Source of the DNA: JAKPUX01 sp964436305
Lineage (GTDB): Bacteria > Zhuqueibacterota > Zhuqueibacteria > Residuimicrobiales > Residuimicrobiaceae
Direction of reading: 5' to 3'
Length of the DNA: 64,000 nucleotides
NCBI GenBank assembly: GCA_964436305.1
Contig: CAYTCI010000008.1
Location: 1-64,000, forward strand
Part shown: in pieces, positions 42,274 to 52,034 of the stretch
Layout of the letters: each line of letters opens with the position of its first letter
How positions within the stretch are numbered: the stretch's first letter is position 1
Position numbers and translations under genes: made by a program
The notes under the pieces: generated by a model
What the model saw: only the letters and a program-made list of their open reading frames with translations
Told to the model about the DNA's origin: nothing
Database searches by the model: none

Positions 42274-42289
42274 AATTCCGCAAGGAATT
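42274..42289. promoter_or_regulatory. small inverted repeat in cysE/esterase divergent gap
   Basis: AATTCC-GCAA-GGAATT, 6-bp perfect arms, between the divergent cysE and esterase genes. Candidate operator for either; no promoter elements around it are convincing. Confidence 0.3.
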
Positions 42290-42377
42290 TAGTTCTGGAT
42301 TTTTCTTGGATTACTGGCCGTATTTTGTTATTGTATGACGTCCAACCGAACAACCCTTTGCTAACAGGAGTACCTCC

Positions 42378-44027
42378 ATGAAAAACTGGCAAACCATACT
42401 GCTTGTTCTTGCGGCCGGGATGCTGCTGCCGCCAGCCGGCCGAGCGGCTGGCCGAGCGGCTGGCCGAACGGCCGATCCGCTGGTCACCATCGAAACCGGC
42501 AAGATAGCCGGCATCAACGACAGCGAGGCCGGGCTGCAGCTCTATCTTGGCATACCCTATGCCAAACCGCCGGTGGGGCCGCTGCGCTGGAAGGCCCCGC
42601 AGCCCGCTGAATCCTGGCAGGGCGTGCGTGCCGCCAAGGCTTTTGGTCCCAGCCCCATGCAGACCGCCATCTGGGGCGACATGAAGTTCCGCGCTGACAC
42701 ACTCAGCGAGGACTGCCTCTATCTCAACGTCTGGACCCCGGCGAAAAAAGCGAAGAACCTGCGGCCGGTGCTGGTCTATTTCTATGGCGGCGGCTTCGTC
42801 GCCGGTGACGGCTCGGAACGGCGCTATGACGGGGCGGCGATGGCGCGGCAGGGTATCGTTGTGCTCACCGTCAACTACCGTCTCAACCTCTTCGGCTTTT
42901 ACGCCCATCCGGAACTGAGCGCCGAGGCCCCTTACCACGCCTCCGGCAACTATGGTCTGCTCGACCAGAATGCCGCGCTGGGTTGGGTGCAGCGCAACAT
43001 CAAGGCCTTTGGCGGCGATCCGCAGCGGGTGACCATCGCCGGTGAATCGGCCGGCTCGATCTCGGTGAGTGCGCAGATGGCCTCGCCGCTCTCGAAAGAG
43101 TGGATCGCCGGCGCGATCGGCGAAAGCGGTGCCGCCATCCACCCCACCCTGGCGCCGGTTCCCCTGGCGGAGGCCGAGAAAGAGGGACTGGCCTTTGCAG
43201 AGCAAGCCGGCTTCCACTCCATCGCCGAGATGCGCGCTCTCAGTACCAAAGAGATCTTCGACGCCTATCTGAAATCCAAACGCTTCGGATTTCCGGCGGT
43301 CCTGGACGGCTACTTCCTGCCGCAGAGCCTGCCCGAGATCTTCAAGGCCGGCCAGCAGGCCCAGGTTCCGCTGCTGGCGGGCTGGAACTCGGCCGAGATT
43401 CCCGGCTATGCCTTTACCATGGGGCCCTATAGCGAGGCGGTCTATCTAGCCAAACTGAAAGAGGCCTATCCTGCAGATTGGCAGGAAGCGGGGCGGCTTT
43501 ACCCCCACGGTTCTGACAAGGAGATCGAGCTCTCCGCCACCGCCCTCGCCTCCGACCGCTTCATCGCCTACAGCACCTGGAAATGGCTAGACCTCCATCG
43601 GCAGCACAGCAGCCAGCCGGTCTATCGCTACCTCTACAGCAAGCTGCGTCCGCCGCTGGTGGACAAAAATCTCGCTTCCGGGCTGGCCGGCGGCACCGAG
43701 CGGAAGACAACCAATGCCCCAAAAATGCCGGAGGCGATCGGGGCGCCGCATGCCTGTGAGATCGAATACTGCATGGGTAATCTGCGCCTGATCGATGACT
43801 ATGCCTGGACGCCCGAGGACCATCAGGTCTCCGCGGTTATGCTGGGCTATTTCGCCAATTTCATCAAAACGGGGAATCCGAATGGCAGCGGTCTGGCGGA
43901 ATGGCCGGAGGTGAAGGCGGGGGATCAGAATCCGGCGGTGATGGTCATCGATGTTCACTCTGGCGCCATTCGTTCGCAAATCGAAGCGCGCTACCGCTTC
44001 CTCGATAAAAACTATGGCAACGAATAG
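42378..44027 (+). CDS. secreted type-B carboxylesterase
   Basis: 549 residues with signal peptide (MKNWQTILLVLAAGMLLPPAG). Alpha/beta-hydrolase family of para-nitrobenzyl esterases: EDCLYLNVW, oxyanion segment YFYGGGFVAGDG, nucleophile GESAGS with Ser near 222, and a late His in GAPHACEIEYCMGN. Just after the signal the coding DNA carries a 12-bp tandem repeat giving AGRAAGRAAGRTA. The gene is divergent from cysE and is followed two bases later by the dehydrogenase start. Natural substrate unknown. Confidence 0.92.
   Translation: MKNWQTILLVLAAGMLLPPAGRAAGRAAGRTADPLVTIETGKIAGINDSEAGLQLYLGIPYAKPPVGPLRWKAPQPAESWQGVRAAKAFGPSPMQTAIWGDMKFRADTLSEDCLYLNVWTPAKKAKNLRPVLVYFYGGGFVAGDGSERRYDGAAMARQGIVVLTVNYRLNLFGFYAHPELSAEAPYHASGNYGLLDQNAALGWVQRNIKAFGGDPQRVTIAGESAGSISVSAQMASPLSKEWIAGAIGESGAAIHPTLAPVPLAEAEKEGLAFAEQAGFHSIAEMRALSTKEIFDAYLKSKRFGFPAVLDGYFLPQSLPEIFKAGQQAQVPLLAGWNSAEIPGYAFTMGPYSEAVYLAKLKEAYPADWQEAGRLYPHGSDKEIELSATALASDRFIAYSTWKWLDLHRQHSSQPVYRYLYSKLRPPLVDKNLASGLAGGTERKTTNAPKMPEAIGAPHACEIEYCMGNLRLIDDYAWTPEDHQVSAVMLGYFANFIKTGNPNGSGLAEWPEVKAGDQNPAVMVIDVHSGAIRSQIEARYRFLDKNYGNE
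42439..42474 (+). repeat. 12-bp tandem repeat, three copies
   Basis: Unit GCCGAGCGGCTG: two perfect copies (42439-42450, 42451-42462) and a third with two changes (42463-42474). It lies in frame in the esterase gene just after the signal peptide and adds Ala-Gly-Arg-Ala units. In-frame slippage would alter linker length only. Confidence 0.85.
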
Positions 44028-44028
44028 C

Positions 44029-45063
44029 ATGCAAGCGGCTTTGTTGACCGGGATTGGTGAATTTACCCTGCGGGAGGTGCCCGCACCGCAGATTGAGCGG
44101 GAGGATGAGGTTCTCGTGCGCATCCGGATGGTCGGGGTGTGCGGCTCGGACCTTCACTATTTCACCTCCGGCCGGATTGGGGCCGCGCTCGTCGATTTTC
44201 CCTTCGTCATCGGCCACGAGGCGGCGGGGGAAGTGGAGGCGGTCGGCGCCGGCGTCACCCGGGTTCGTCCGGGGGAACGGATCGCGATCGATCCGGCCCG
44301 ATCCTGCGGCCATTGCGACCAATGCCTGAGCCACCGGGAGAACACCTGCCGTTCGCTGCGTTTTCTCGGCGCGCCAGGACAGCTGCCAGGCTGCCTGTGC
44401 GAACGGGTTGTTCTCCGCGAGGCACAATGTTACCCGCTGCCGGCCGGCATGAGTTTCGAGCAGGCAACCCTCTCGGAGCCGCTGGCGGTGGGAATCTATG
44501 CGGTGGAGCGCGCCGGGCTGCCGGCCGGCGCGCATGCCGCCATCCTCGGCGCGGGTCCGATCGGACTTTCGGTCCTGCATGTACTGAGGGCCAGGGGGGC
44601 CGGGCCTCTCTATGTCACGGAGAAGATCGCGGCGCGCCTGGCCTATGCCCGGCAGTTGCAGCCGCGCTGGGCGGGCAATCCGGAGCAGGAGGATATCGAG
44701 GTGGAGATCGCCCGGATCGCCCCGTTACAAATGGATGTGGTCTTTGAATGCACCGGCACGCAGGAGGCCCTTAACCAGGGCATCCGCTTGCTCAAACCGG
44801 GCGGCCGGCTGGTTCTCATTGGCATTCCGGAGGAGAACGAGATCCTCCTGCCCATCCACGAGCTGCGGCGCAAGGAGATCGACCTGCTCAACATCCGCCG
44901 CCAGGCCTATTGCACCGGCAAGGCCATTGATCTGCTCGCGCACGGTCAGGTCCGGATGGAGGCCATGGCGACTCATCATTTCCCGCTGGGGCAAAGCGCT
45001 GAGGCCTTCAGGCTGGTGGCCGCCCGCGCGGATGGCGTCATCAAGGCGATGATCACTCTTTGA
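44029..45063 (+). CDS. zinc-dependent alcohol/polyol dehydrogenase
   Basis: 344 residues from ATG 44029, one base after the esterase stop; ATG 44014 inside the esterase end is an alternative. MDR-type fold with the catalytic Zn site (GVCGSDLHYF, GHEAAGEV), the structural Zn Cys set (CGHCDQCLSHRENTC) and the Rossmann motif GAGPIGLSVLHVL. Closest in style to sorbitol or threonine dehydrogenases. Translational coupling suggests it acts on a product of the same pathway as the esterase. Confidence 0.9.
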   Translation: MQAALLTGIGEFTLREVPAPQIEREDEVLVRIRMVGVCGSDLHYFTSGRIGAALVDFPFVIGHEAAGEVEAVGAGVTRVRPGERIAIDPARSCGHCDQCLSHRENTCRSLRFLGAPGQLPGCLCERVVLREAQCYPLPAGMSFEQATLSEPLAVGIYAVERAGLPAGAHAAILGAGPIGLSVLHVLRARGAGPLYVTEKIAARLAYARQLQPRWAGNPEQEDIEVEIARIAPLQMDVVFECTGTQEALNQGIRLLKPGGRLVLIGIPEENEILLPIHELRRKEIDLLNIRRQAYCTGKAIDLLAHGQVRMEAMATHHFPLGQSAEAFRLVAARADGVIKAMITL

Positions 45064-45087
45064 GGGCGATGCCGGAGCGGCTGGCTT

Positions 45088-45603
45088 TCACCATTTTTGC
45101 CAATGGATGGCTTCGGGGTTGTATTTGTCCTTGGGCTGATCCTCGCCGGTCGGGTGGCCGACCGGGATGACGCAGAGGGGCACCACATTTTCGGGCAGGG
45201 TGAGCACCTCCCGTACCCAGGCTTCCCGTTCGGGGCGGGGGTAGGCCGCGGTCCAGACTGCGCCGAGCCCCAGGGCTTCAGCAGCGAGGAGAATATTTTC
45301 GGTGGCAGCCGAGCAGTCGATGATGACGTACTGGCGGATGCCGGCGTTGGCCTTCTCGAGGAGACCACAGACGATGATGGCCGCCCCGGCCTTGTCTAGC
45401 ATTTTGGCATAGGGCAAGCCCTCGGCCAGGCGGTCGAGCAGATCACGTTGCGTCACGGCGACAAAAGCCCAGGGTTGACGGTTGACGGCGGAAGGGGCGG
45501 CCATACCCGCCCGCAGCAGGGTTTCGATTTCGGTCTGGTTCACCACAGCGCCGGTAAAATGGCGAACGCTCTTGCGGCCGAACAACATTTCCAGTGCGTC
45601 CAT
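45088..45603 (-). CDS. nitroreductase-family FMN protein
   Basis: 171 residues from ATG 45603 (AAAGGAGA upstream). FMN-binding starts with FGRKSVRHFTGAVV and the segment MAAPSAVNRQPWAFVAV, and the C-terminal VVPLCVIPVGHPTGEDQPKD is typical. The conserved ALGLGAVWTA is present. Short members like this reduce quinones, nitro groups or flavins; the substrate is unknown. Converges with the dehydrogenase gene. Confidence 0.92.
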   Translation of the reverse strand: MDALEMLFGRKSVRHFTGAVVNQTEIETLLRAGMAAPSAVNRQPWAFVAVTQRDLLDRLAEGLPYAKMLDKAGAAIIVCGLLEKANAGIRQYVIIDCSAATENILLAAEALGLGAVWTAAYPRPEREAWVREVLTLPENVVPLCVIPVGHPTGEDQPKDKYNPEAIHWQKW

Positions 45604-45674
45604 CTCTTCTCCTTTGATCAAATCCGGCACTAATGTCGTCATTTTTCTGCAAACTAACAAGCCAGGAGTTGCTG

Positions 45675-47006
45675 ATGAAACGGTTTCTTTACCTGCTCCA
45701 GGTCATACTGCTGACCAGCGCCCTCTCCCCTGCCCCGCCGGCCGCGACAGCAGGTACCCTCCACGACTATACCGTCGTCAAGAACATCGAATGGGCCAAG
45801 GTGGTGAACAAGAGCCTGACCATGGACATTTATACCCCCGCCACCGGCAAGTCGTCCTACCCCGTACTGATCATTTACCACGGTGGTGGCTGGCTGATCA
45901 ACACCAATGCGATCATGGACAGCATGGCCATCTATATGGTGCGGCACGCCGAAATCGTGGTGTGCAATGTCAACTTTCGTCTGCTGGGCGATCTGGGCAA
46001 TACCGTCACGATGAATCAGATCATCGAGGATGCCCTCGGTGCGGTCGCCTGGATCCGGGAGCATATTGGCGCCTATCAGGGGGATGCGGCGAGCCTTATT
46101 GTCACCGGGGACAGTTCCGGCGGGCATATGGCAGCGATGGTCCTGCTGGCCAGCGACAACCTCGAATCGGATGGCTTTAAAGGAACCACCATGGGATTTT
46201 GCCCCACCTATTTGCCACCGGGCAAGAGCGCCGAGGAGCTCGCTGCCAGCCATGGCCTGGCGGTGCAGGGGGCCATCCTCAGTTACGGCGCCTTTGATAT
46301 CTATGCGGCCTGCAAGACCGGAATGGAGACCTCCGCCAACATATTCTGGGGCCTTGCCGGCAAGAGCGCGCGCAAGATCTTCGGCCTCTCCTACAGTTAT
46401 CTGCAGAATGCCGACATGTACAAGGCGGTTTCGCCGATCTATATCATCCCCCAGGCCAGCCAGCGGGTGCTGCCACCGCAGCTTTGTCTGGTCGGCTCCA
46501 AAGATACAACCACGCCGCCGGCGTCGGTGAAGGCCTATGTCGATGCGTCGGTGCAAGCCGGCCAATCGATTGAGTGCTGGGTCTACGCCGACAAGCCGCA
46601 CGCCTTTCTCGATTCCACCCCCAATACCTTTCTCGGCACACAATTCACCCGCGACGCGCCGCCCGCGCTGGAGCACATGATCGCCTGGCTGGATGCGAAC
46701 CATTTCACGGCGGTAGCGGGCGAACGGGAACAAACCGTGACCGGTTTCCGGCTGGAGCAGAATTATCCCAATCCCTTCAATGCGACGACGCGGATAACTT
46801 TCACCCTTGCCCAGCCGGCGCAGGTCATCCTGAAGATCCATGACGCGCTGGGGAAAGAGGTAGGGAGGCTGACGGAGGGGGTCCGGCAGCCGGGACGGCA
46901 TACCCTGCGCTTTGATGCAGGCTCTCTGCCCAGCGGGGTCTATGTTTGCTGCCTCGAGGAGAACGGACGCTGCCTGACTAGCCGGAAGATGCTGCTGGTG
47001 CGCTGA
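45675..47006 (+). CDS. secreted alpha/beta-hydrolase esterase with C-terminal sorting domain
   Basis: 443 residues from ATG 45675 (AGGAG upstream). Signal peptide (MKRFLYLLQVILLTSALSP). Hormone-sensitive-lipase-type catalytic domain: oxyanion motif HGGGW near 71, nucleophile GDSSGGH near 146-152, acid in LVGSKDTTTPP and His in DKPHAFLD. A C-terminal domain begins QNYPNPFNATT (about residue 365), the FlgD-Ig/T9SS-like module. Carbohydrate or lipid ester target unknown; the product should be surface-bound or released. Confidence 0.9.
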   Translation: MKRFLYLLQVILLTSALSPAPPAATAGTLHDYTVVKNIEWAKVVNKSLTMDIYTPATGKSSYPVLIIYHGGGWLINTNAIMDSMAIYMVRHAEIVVCNVNFRLLGDLGNTVTMNQIIEDALGAVAWIREHIGAYQGDAASLIVTGDSSGGHMAAMVLLASDNLESDGFKGTTMGFCPTYLPPGKSAEELAASHGLAVQGAILSYGAFDIYAACKTGMETSANIFWGLAGKSARKIFGLSYSYLQNADMYKAVSPIYIIPQASQRVLPPQLCLVGSKDTTTPPASVKAYVDASVQAGQSIECWVYADKPHAFLDSTPNTFLGTQFTRDAPPALEHMIAWLDANHFTAVAGEREQTVTGFRLEQNYPNPFNATTRITFTLAQPAQVILKIHDALGKEVGRLTEGVRQPGRHTLRFDAGSLPSGVYVCCLEENGRCLTSRKMLLVR

Positions 47007-47045
47007 GGCGGGTTCGTCCCGATCATGCGGTGTTTTTTGATCCTT

Positions 47046-48818
47046 CTACCGCACGATCAGAAATCTTCTCACTGCTGAAAATGCTCCGGCCCTTAGCTGG
47101 TAGAAATAGACACCGCTGGCAAGTTTTGCACCGAAAAACGGGATACGATACGTGCCCGGCTGCAGCACTTCGTCCACCAGCCGTTCTTTTTCACAGCCGA
47201 GCCGGTCGTACACGATCAGGGTGACGTGTTCCTCTTTACCCAAACGATATTCCAGTATGGTCTGCGAATTGAAGGGATTGGGGTAATTCTGCCCCAACTC
47301 GTAATACAGCGGCAGCGACTCTGCAGTGGCACGTGCTCCCGTGTCGACGCCATAGGGTGCTGAAAAGGCGGAGGTGCTGCCAGCGTCGTTGGTGGCCGTG
47401 GCAACCACAGAGAGTGGTGCGGGTTTTCCGCCCAGATCGAGCAGAAAATGGCCGGAAGGAGCAGCGATGCTGGATCCGAGATAACTCTTGCCCTGGCCCT
47501 GCTCGTCGATGAAGATTTCAATAATTTGGCCGGCTCCCGCTGTGCCGGTGATCGCTGTGGGAGTGATGCCCAGAATGACGGGGGGCTCCAGTTCGCTGTT
47601 GCCGGAGCGCAAGGTCTCGATACCCTTGCCGCCATTGGCGAACAGGCTGTTAGCGGTGATGGTATTGCCGATGGCCCCGTCCAGGCTGTCAGCGCCATCG
47701 ACGGTAATGCCTCCGAGTGTGTTAAAGGCAATGAGGTTCTCCGGGCCGACCCTGTTTTGGCTGGCGCCCTTGAAAAGATAGATACCGTATCTCTGGTTGG
47801 GGAGAGCGGCTGTCCTGCTGGAATCGCAGCCAATCGCATTGAGCTGGATTCTGTTCGCTGTGGTCCCGTCCAATCCGAAGTGAATGCCGTTCCACATATT
47901 GCCGGAGATCTGGTTGTGCTCGATGAGGTTATCGTGTGCGCCCCCGCTGATCAGCAAACCATCCCATCCGTTGGGCACCGCTAAAAGCCCGGTCCGATCG
48001 GTACCGATCCGGTTGCCGCTGATCGTGTTGTGATGGCATTCGGGGCCATACAGCTCGATCCCATTCCAGTTATTTCCTGATAGTACGTTCCCCCTGATGA
48101 TAATTCGATGCGGGCCACTCTGGATCCGGATGCCATCATCACCATTGGGCAGCGGGCCAGCACCGGCGGCGGCAATACCGATCAGGTTATCAGCGATTAG
48201 AACATCACTGGTTTGCTGCCCGAAAAGCCGGATACCATCGGAACGATTTCCGGAGATGAGGTTATCACGGATTACAGCCCCGGCAGCCCCATCCGCCAAA
48301 AGAATGCCATCAATTGCATTAGGCCTGGCGGCGGATCCCGTTGGATCGCAGCCGATGTAACACTCCGCGATAGAGACATCGGGTCCATAAATCCAGATGC
48401 CATACGCGAAGCGATTCACGATCAATCCCAGCAGGGCATTTTTACTTTCAAGAGATAGACCGGTGAATCCAGATGGCCCGATCAGGGCTCCGTTGATCTC
48501 GATACCCGGCCGGTACGCTCCGCCTCCCGTTGCGATGCGTCCATCGATGGTGATCTCTTTGGGCACAGTATAGCTGGATGCAGGTGTGATGGTCCATACA
48601 CCAGTGATGGCATCGTACCCCGGATCGGTCAAGGGAATTTCGAAACGTATGGTGTCTGCACCGTCCGTTCCCGATGCCAGGCCGATGGCCATGCGTAGCG
48701 AGCCAGCACCGGTATCATTGGTGTTGGTGACGAGGATGGTGTTGCATCGGGCTGCTGCGCCGGAGAAAAGGATGGCCAGCAGAACCACGGCAAACTCAGG
48801 ACGTCCGTGTTTTTTCAT
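47046..48818 (-). CDS. secreted right-handed beta-helix protein with C-terminal sorting domain
   Basis: 590 residues from ATG 48818 (GGAGGAG upstream). Signal peptide, then about 350 residues of PbH1-type repeats with recurring phrases (NLISGNRSDGIRL, NVLSGNNWNGIEL, NQISGNMWNGIHF, NRIGTDRTGLLA), as in CSLREA-type/periplasmic copper-binding-like helices. A CARDB-like segment follows and then QNYPNPFNSQT, the sorting domain. No pectate-lyase catalytic residues are evident, so binding or adhesion is as likely as cleavage. Converges with the esterase gene; an imperfect hairpin (47021-47058) spans the gene ends. Confidence 0.85.
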   Translation of the reverse strand: MKKHGRPEFAVVLLAILFSGAAARCNTILVTNTNDTGAGSLRMAIGLASGTDGADTIRFEIPLTDPGYDAITGVWTITPASSYTVPKEITIDGRIATGGGAYRPGIEINGALIGPSGFTGLSLESKNALLGLIVNRFAYGIWIYGPDVSIAECYIGCDPTGSAARPNAIDGILLADGAAGAVIRDNLISGNRSDGIRLFGQQTSDVLIADNLIGIAAAGAGPLPNGDDGIRIQSGPHRIIIRGNVLSGNNWNGIELYGPECHHNTISGNRIGTDRTGLLAVPNGWDGLLISGGAHDNLIEHNQISGNMWNGIHFGLDGTTANRIQLNAIGCDSSRTAALPNQRYGIYLFKGASQNRVGPENLIAFNTLGGITVDGADSLDGAIGNTITANSLFANGGKGIETLRSGNSELEPPVILGITPTAITGTAGAGQIIEIFIDEQGQGKSYLGSSIAAPSGHFLLDLGGKPAPLSVVATATNDAGSTSAFSAPYGVDTGARATAESLPLYYELGQNYPNPFNSQTILEYRLGKEEHVTLIVYDRLGCEKERLVDEVLQPGTYRIPFFGAKLASGVYFYQLRAGAFSAVRRFLIVR

Positions 48819-48959
48819 ATGGCTCCTCCCTTTATTTGCAGTATAATGAGAAATAGCTAGCCGCGCAAGTAAAAAATCCGGCAGCAGCAACCATTATGGC
48901 CGACGGATATTGCGGTTGCACTCCGCCTCTATCCGCGGCCCAACCTGTCGAGAAATCCC

Positions 48960-48988
48960 TTGACATTCTGGACGAATAATCTTAAACT
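48960..48988 (+). promoter_or_regulatory. sigma-70-like promoter
   Basis: TTGACA at 48960-48965, a 17-base spacer, and TAAACT at 48983-48988, 41 bp before the start at 49030. The -35 is perfect and the -10 moderate. In FCB bacteria the consensus can differ, so the match is only suggestive. Confidence 0.35.
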
Positions 48989-49029
48989 GAATTTAATGTT
49001 CTTGTGCAAACAAACCCCTGAGGAAGCCC

Positions 49030-50145
49030 ATGTCGAAACCTGCACGTCTGATCTCCCTCGATGCCTTCCGCGGCTTCACCATTATGTTGATGATCCTGGT
49101 GAACAATCCGGGCAGTTGGCAGTATGTCTTTTCGCCGCTCGAGCATGCCGAATGGCACGGCTGTACCCCCACGGATCTGGTCTTTCCTTTCTTCCTCTTC
49201 ATCATGGGCACCGCCATGGCCTTCTCGTTCGCCCGCCGGCTTGAGGAGAACGCTTCGCGTCTGCCGCTCTACGGACAGATTGTCAAACGGACCTTTCTGC
49301 TGATCTTTCTGGGACTTTTCATGGCCTGGTATTTGCGCTGGGATTTTGCCACCCTGCGCTTCCCGGGTGTCCTGCAGCGCATCGGCCTCTGTTATTTTTT
49401 CGCCTCGATGATCATCCTTCACACAGGCCGGCGCGGCCAGCTGATCTGGGCCGCCCTGCTGCTGGCCGGCTACTGGCTAGCCATGGCCCTGATCCCCTTT
49501 CCGGGCCGCGGTGCGGATGTCTGGGCTCTGAACAGCAACCTGGCGCAGTATATTGACGGCATCCTCTTCAAGGGGCATCTGTACAAGCAGGAGATCGGCT
49601 TTGATCCGGAGGGATTGCTGAGCACGATCCCGGCAATCGCCCAGGTGATGCTCGGCTATTTCACCGGGCAATGGCTGCGCGGCAAATCGGAGGCGCTGGT
49701 CAAGACCAATGGCCTGTTTATCGCGGGCAACCTTTTGCTCGTCCTCGGACTAGGCTGGTCGCTTTTCATGCCGATCAACAAGCAGCTGTGGACCAGCAGT
49801 TACGTCCTCTACACCACCGGTATCGCGCTGAATTTTCTCGCCATCAGTTACTGGCTGATCGACATCAAGGGTTATACCCGATTCACCAAACCCTTTGTCA
49901 TTTACGGCAGCAATGCCATTCTCGCCTATTTTGGTTCGGGGATAATGGCCAAAAGCCTTTATATGTGGCAGATCACCCGCGCGGACGGAACCCGTGCCTC
50001 TCTTAAAGCGTTATTTTATGACAGCGTCCTGCTCCCGATGTTTGGTCCCTGGGGCGCCTCGCTGGTCCATCCCCTGCTCTATATCCTGATCTGGCTGGGG
50101 ATTCTGGCGTGGTTCTACAAGAAAAAGATCTTTATCAAACTCTGA
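49030..50145 (+). CDS. HGSNAT/DUF5009-type multipass membrane acyltransferase
   Basis: 371 residues with about ten helices. Opening ARLISLDAFRGFTIMLMILV and CTPTDLVFPFFLFIMGTAM match the same family as the gene at 39005. The bacterial group is sometimes linked to amino-sugar use, with acetylation of the sugar from cytosolic acetyl-CoA across the membrane. The two window copies are diverged, so they are likely not a recent duplication. Confidence 0.87.
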   Translation: MSKPARLISLDAFRGFTIMLMILVNNPGSWQYVFSPLEHAEWHGCTPTDLVFPFFLFIMGTAMAFSFARRLEENASRLPLYGQIVKRTFLLIFLGLFMAWYLRWDFATLRFPGVLQRIGLCYFFASMIILHTGRRGQLIWAALLLAGYWLAMALIPFPGRGADVWALNSNLAQYIDGILFKGHLYKQEIGFDPEGLLSTIPAIAQVMLGYFTGQWLRGKSEALVKTNGLFIAGNLLLVLGLGWSLFMPINKQLWTSSYVLYTTGIALNFLAISYWLIDIKGYTRFTKPFVIYGSNAILAYFGSGIMAKSLYMWQITRADGTRASLKALFYDSVLLPMFGPWGASLVHPLLYILIWLGILAWFYKKKIFIKL

Positions 50146-50208
50146 TCCCGGACCCGCGTTTGGGTCATCCGGATCCTGGCAGGTACATGCTCGGAAGGAA
50201 ATCCCCCT

Positions 50209-52017
50209 ATGAAGCTGCCTTCGCTGCGGCAAATCGGCCAGGGCGTCCAGTCGATCGGCCGCCGTTTCCCCCTGGTTCTCCTCGATGCACTGGTCGGTAC
50301 CATCGCTGCGCTGCTGCTGGCTGAACAGCAGGGGCCGGATCGTCCGACGGTGCTGCTCAACATCCTCATGGCCTGCGCCCTGGGCTTTCCCCTCCTGCTC
50401 GGGTTGGCCGTCACCGCTGAAAAGCAGCGCTGGTCGATGGCCTGGCGCACGGGCAGCCAGTTGGCCGGCGCGCTGCTGATTGCCGCCTATGGCTGGTCGC
50501 TGCCCATTTTTCTCGAGGGCGCACCGGCAATTCATATCGCCCGGTTTGCCATGCTGCTGGTCGCCCTGATCCTGTTTCTGGCTGTGGCGCCCTTCAGCGG
50601 TCGCAAGGAAGAGAATGGCTTCTGGCATTATTGCAAAACCCTGGTGGTGCGCGCGGCCACCGTCATCTTTTTCGCCGGCGTGCTTCAGGCCGGCTTCTCC
50701 CTCGCCCTGCTCGCCCTCAACCAGCTCTTTGGCGTTGAGATCCCCGGGCGGCGCTATGGGGAACTGTGGATTCTGATCGTCGGCCTCTTCAGCACTGCTT
50801 ATTTTATGGCCGGTATTCCGGAGGATCTCGACGCGCTGGAAGATGAGAAAGAATACCCCAGAGTCCTGAAGATCTTCGCGCAGTATATCCTCTCGGCGGT
50901 GCTGCTGGTTTACCTGGTGATCCTCTATGCCTATATCGCCAAGATCATCCTGAACTGGGCCTGGCCGAAGGGCTGGGTGAGCGCCCTGATCCTGGGATTC
51001 AGCGCCACCGGTCTGGCGACCCTGCTGCTGCTCTGGCCCGTGCGCGAGCAGACGGAGAATCCCTGGGGCCGGCTAGTCTGGCGCCGCTTCTTCCTGATCA
51101 TGATCCCGGTGATCATCATGCTGCCGCTGGCGGTATGGCGCCGGATCTCCGAATACGGCATCACCGAGAGCCGCTATCTGCTGCTCCTGCTGGCCCTCTA
51201 CCTGACTGTGCTGGTCCTCTATTTCAATCTGAGCAAGACCAGGAACATCAAGGTTATTCCCGGATTGCTGGCGCTCTTCGCTCTCTTCGCCAGTTTTGGC
51301 CCCTGGAGCGCCTTTCAGATCTCGGAACACAGCCAGAAGAACCGGCTGAAAGATCTGCTGACGGCCAACGGCATGCTGATATCCGGGGAGATTCACAAGG
51401 CGGCGGTCGCCGTGCCGGAGCCGGCTGCCCTGCAGATCAGCTCGATCATCAACTACCTGCGCGAGATGCATGGTTACGACAGCATTCAGCCCTGGTTCAA
51501 GGAGAAGCTGGTCAAGGATTCGGAAGGTAAAAAGGTGCGCCTGACCGCGACGGAGGTGACCGGGATGCTCGGGGTTGAATACCTCAGCGGTGTGCGGGGA
51601 GGCTTGGGCAGCGAACGCACGCTCAGCAGCCGCGAGCGCAACGTCATCGATATCGCCGGCTACGACCGGATGGTTGCCGGGCAGTTCATTGGCAAGGAGG
51701 CAGTCATCGAACCGGAGGGTTCCGGCTTGCGCATCGAGCCGGCTGCGGGAATGGAGCGCCTCACCCTCACCCTGACAGCTGAGAATCAGGCGCCGGAACA
51801 GTTGACCTTCGATTTGCACTCCCTGGTGGACAAACTCTATGCCCGCTATGGCAACACCAACCCGGAGGGCATTCCTGAGGACGAGATGGCGGTCGACGCA
51901 AGCGGTGCCCAGTTCAAGGCACGCGTTCGCTTGCGCCGGGTCCTGATCGAGGCGAATGAGGGGGGAAACAAGCTGGTGAATTATACGGTCGATATTCTCT
52001 ACGCGCCGCTGCGCTGA
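50209..52017 (+). CDS. DUF4153 membrane protein
   Basis: 602 residues. About eleven to twelve helices fill residues 20-385 (for example FPLVLLDALVGTIAALLLAE, YILSAVLLVYLVILYAYIAK), followed by a soluble C-terminal part of about 210 residues. PEDLDALEDEKEYPRVLKIF and YAYIAKIILNWAWPKGWVS are hallmark segments of DUF4153. The family has no proven function. It lies 63 bp after the acyltransferase gene on the same strand. Confidence 0.85.
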   Translation: MKLPSLRQIGQGVQSIGRRFPLVLLDALVGTIAALLLAEQQGPDRPTVLLNILMACALGFPLLLGLAVTAEKQRWSMAWRTGSQLAGALLIAAYGWSLPIFLEGAPAIHIARFAMLLVALILFLAVAPFSGRKEENGFWHYCKTLVVRAATVIFFAGVLQAGFSLALLALNQLFGVEIPGRRYGELWILIVGLFSTAYFMAGIPEDLDALEDEKEYPRVLKIFAQYILSAVLLVYLVILYAYIAKIILNWAWPKGWVSALILGFSATGLATLLLLWPVREQTENPWGRLVWRRFFLIMIPVIIMLPLAVWRRISEYGITESRYLLLLLALYLTVLVLYFNLSKTRNIKVIPGLLALFALFASFGPWSAFQISEHSQKNRLKDLLTANGMLISGEIHKAAVAVPEPAALQISSIINYLREMHGYDSIQPWFKEKLVKDSEGKKVRLTATEVTGMLGVEYLSGVRGGLGSERTLSSRERNVIDIAGYDRMVAGQFIGKEAVIEPEGSGLRIEPAAGMERLTLTLTAENQAPEQLTFDLHSLVDKLYARYGNTNPEGIPEDEMAVDASGAQFKARVRLRRVLIEANEGGNKLVNYTVDILYAPLR

Positions 52018-52034
52018 AGCAAACGGATCCGATC

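Noticed and set aside
42325..42350. Possible sigma-54 promoter before the secreted esterase (CTGG...TTGTT)
   Set aside because: The GG to GT spacing is 9, not 10 bases, and no palindromic upstream sites are present.
42195..43217. Long N-terminal extension of CysE
   Set aside because: It is antisense to the esterase gene; a strong ribosome site and normal CysE length support ATG 42194.
47021..47058. Terminator between the convergent esterase and beta-helix genes
   Set aside because: The 11-bp dyad has a mismatch, its right arm lies inside the last codons of the beta-helix gene and the T-run is in the loop, so it is not listed as a feature of its own.
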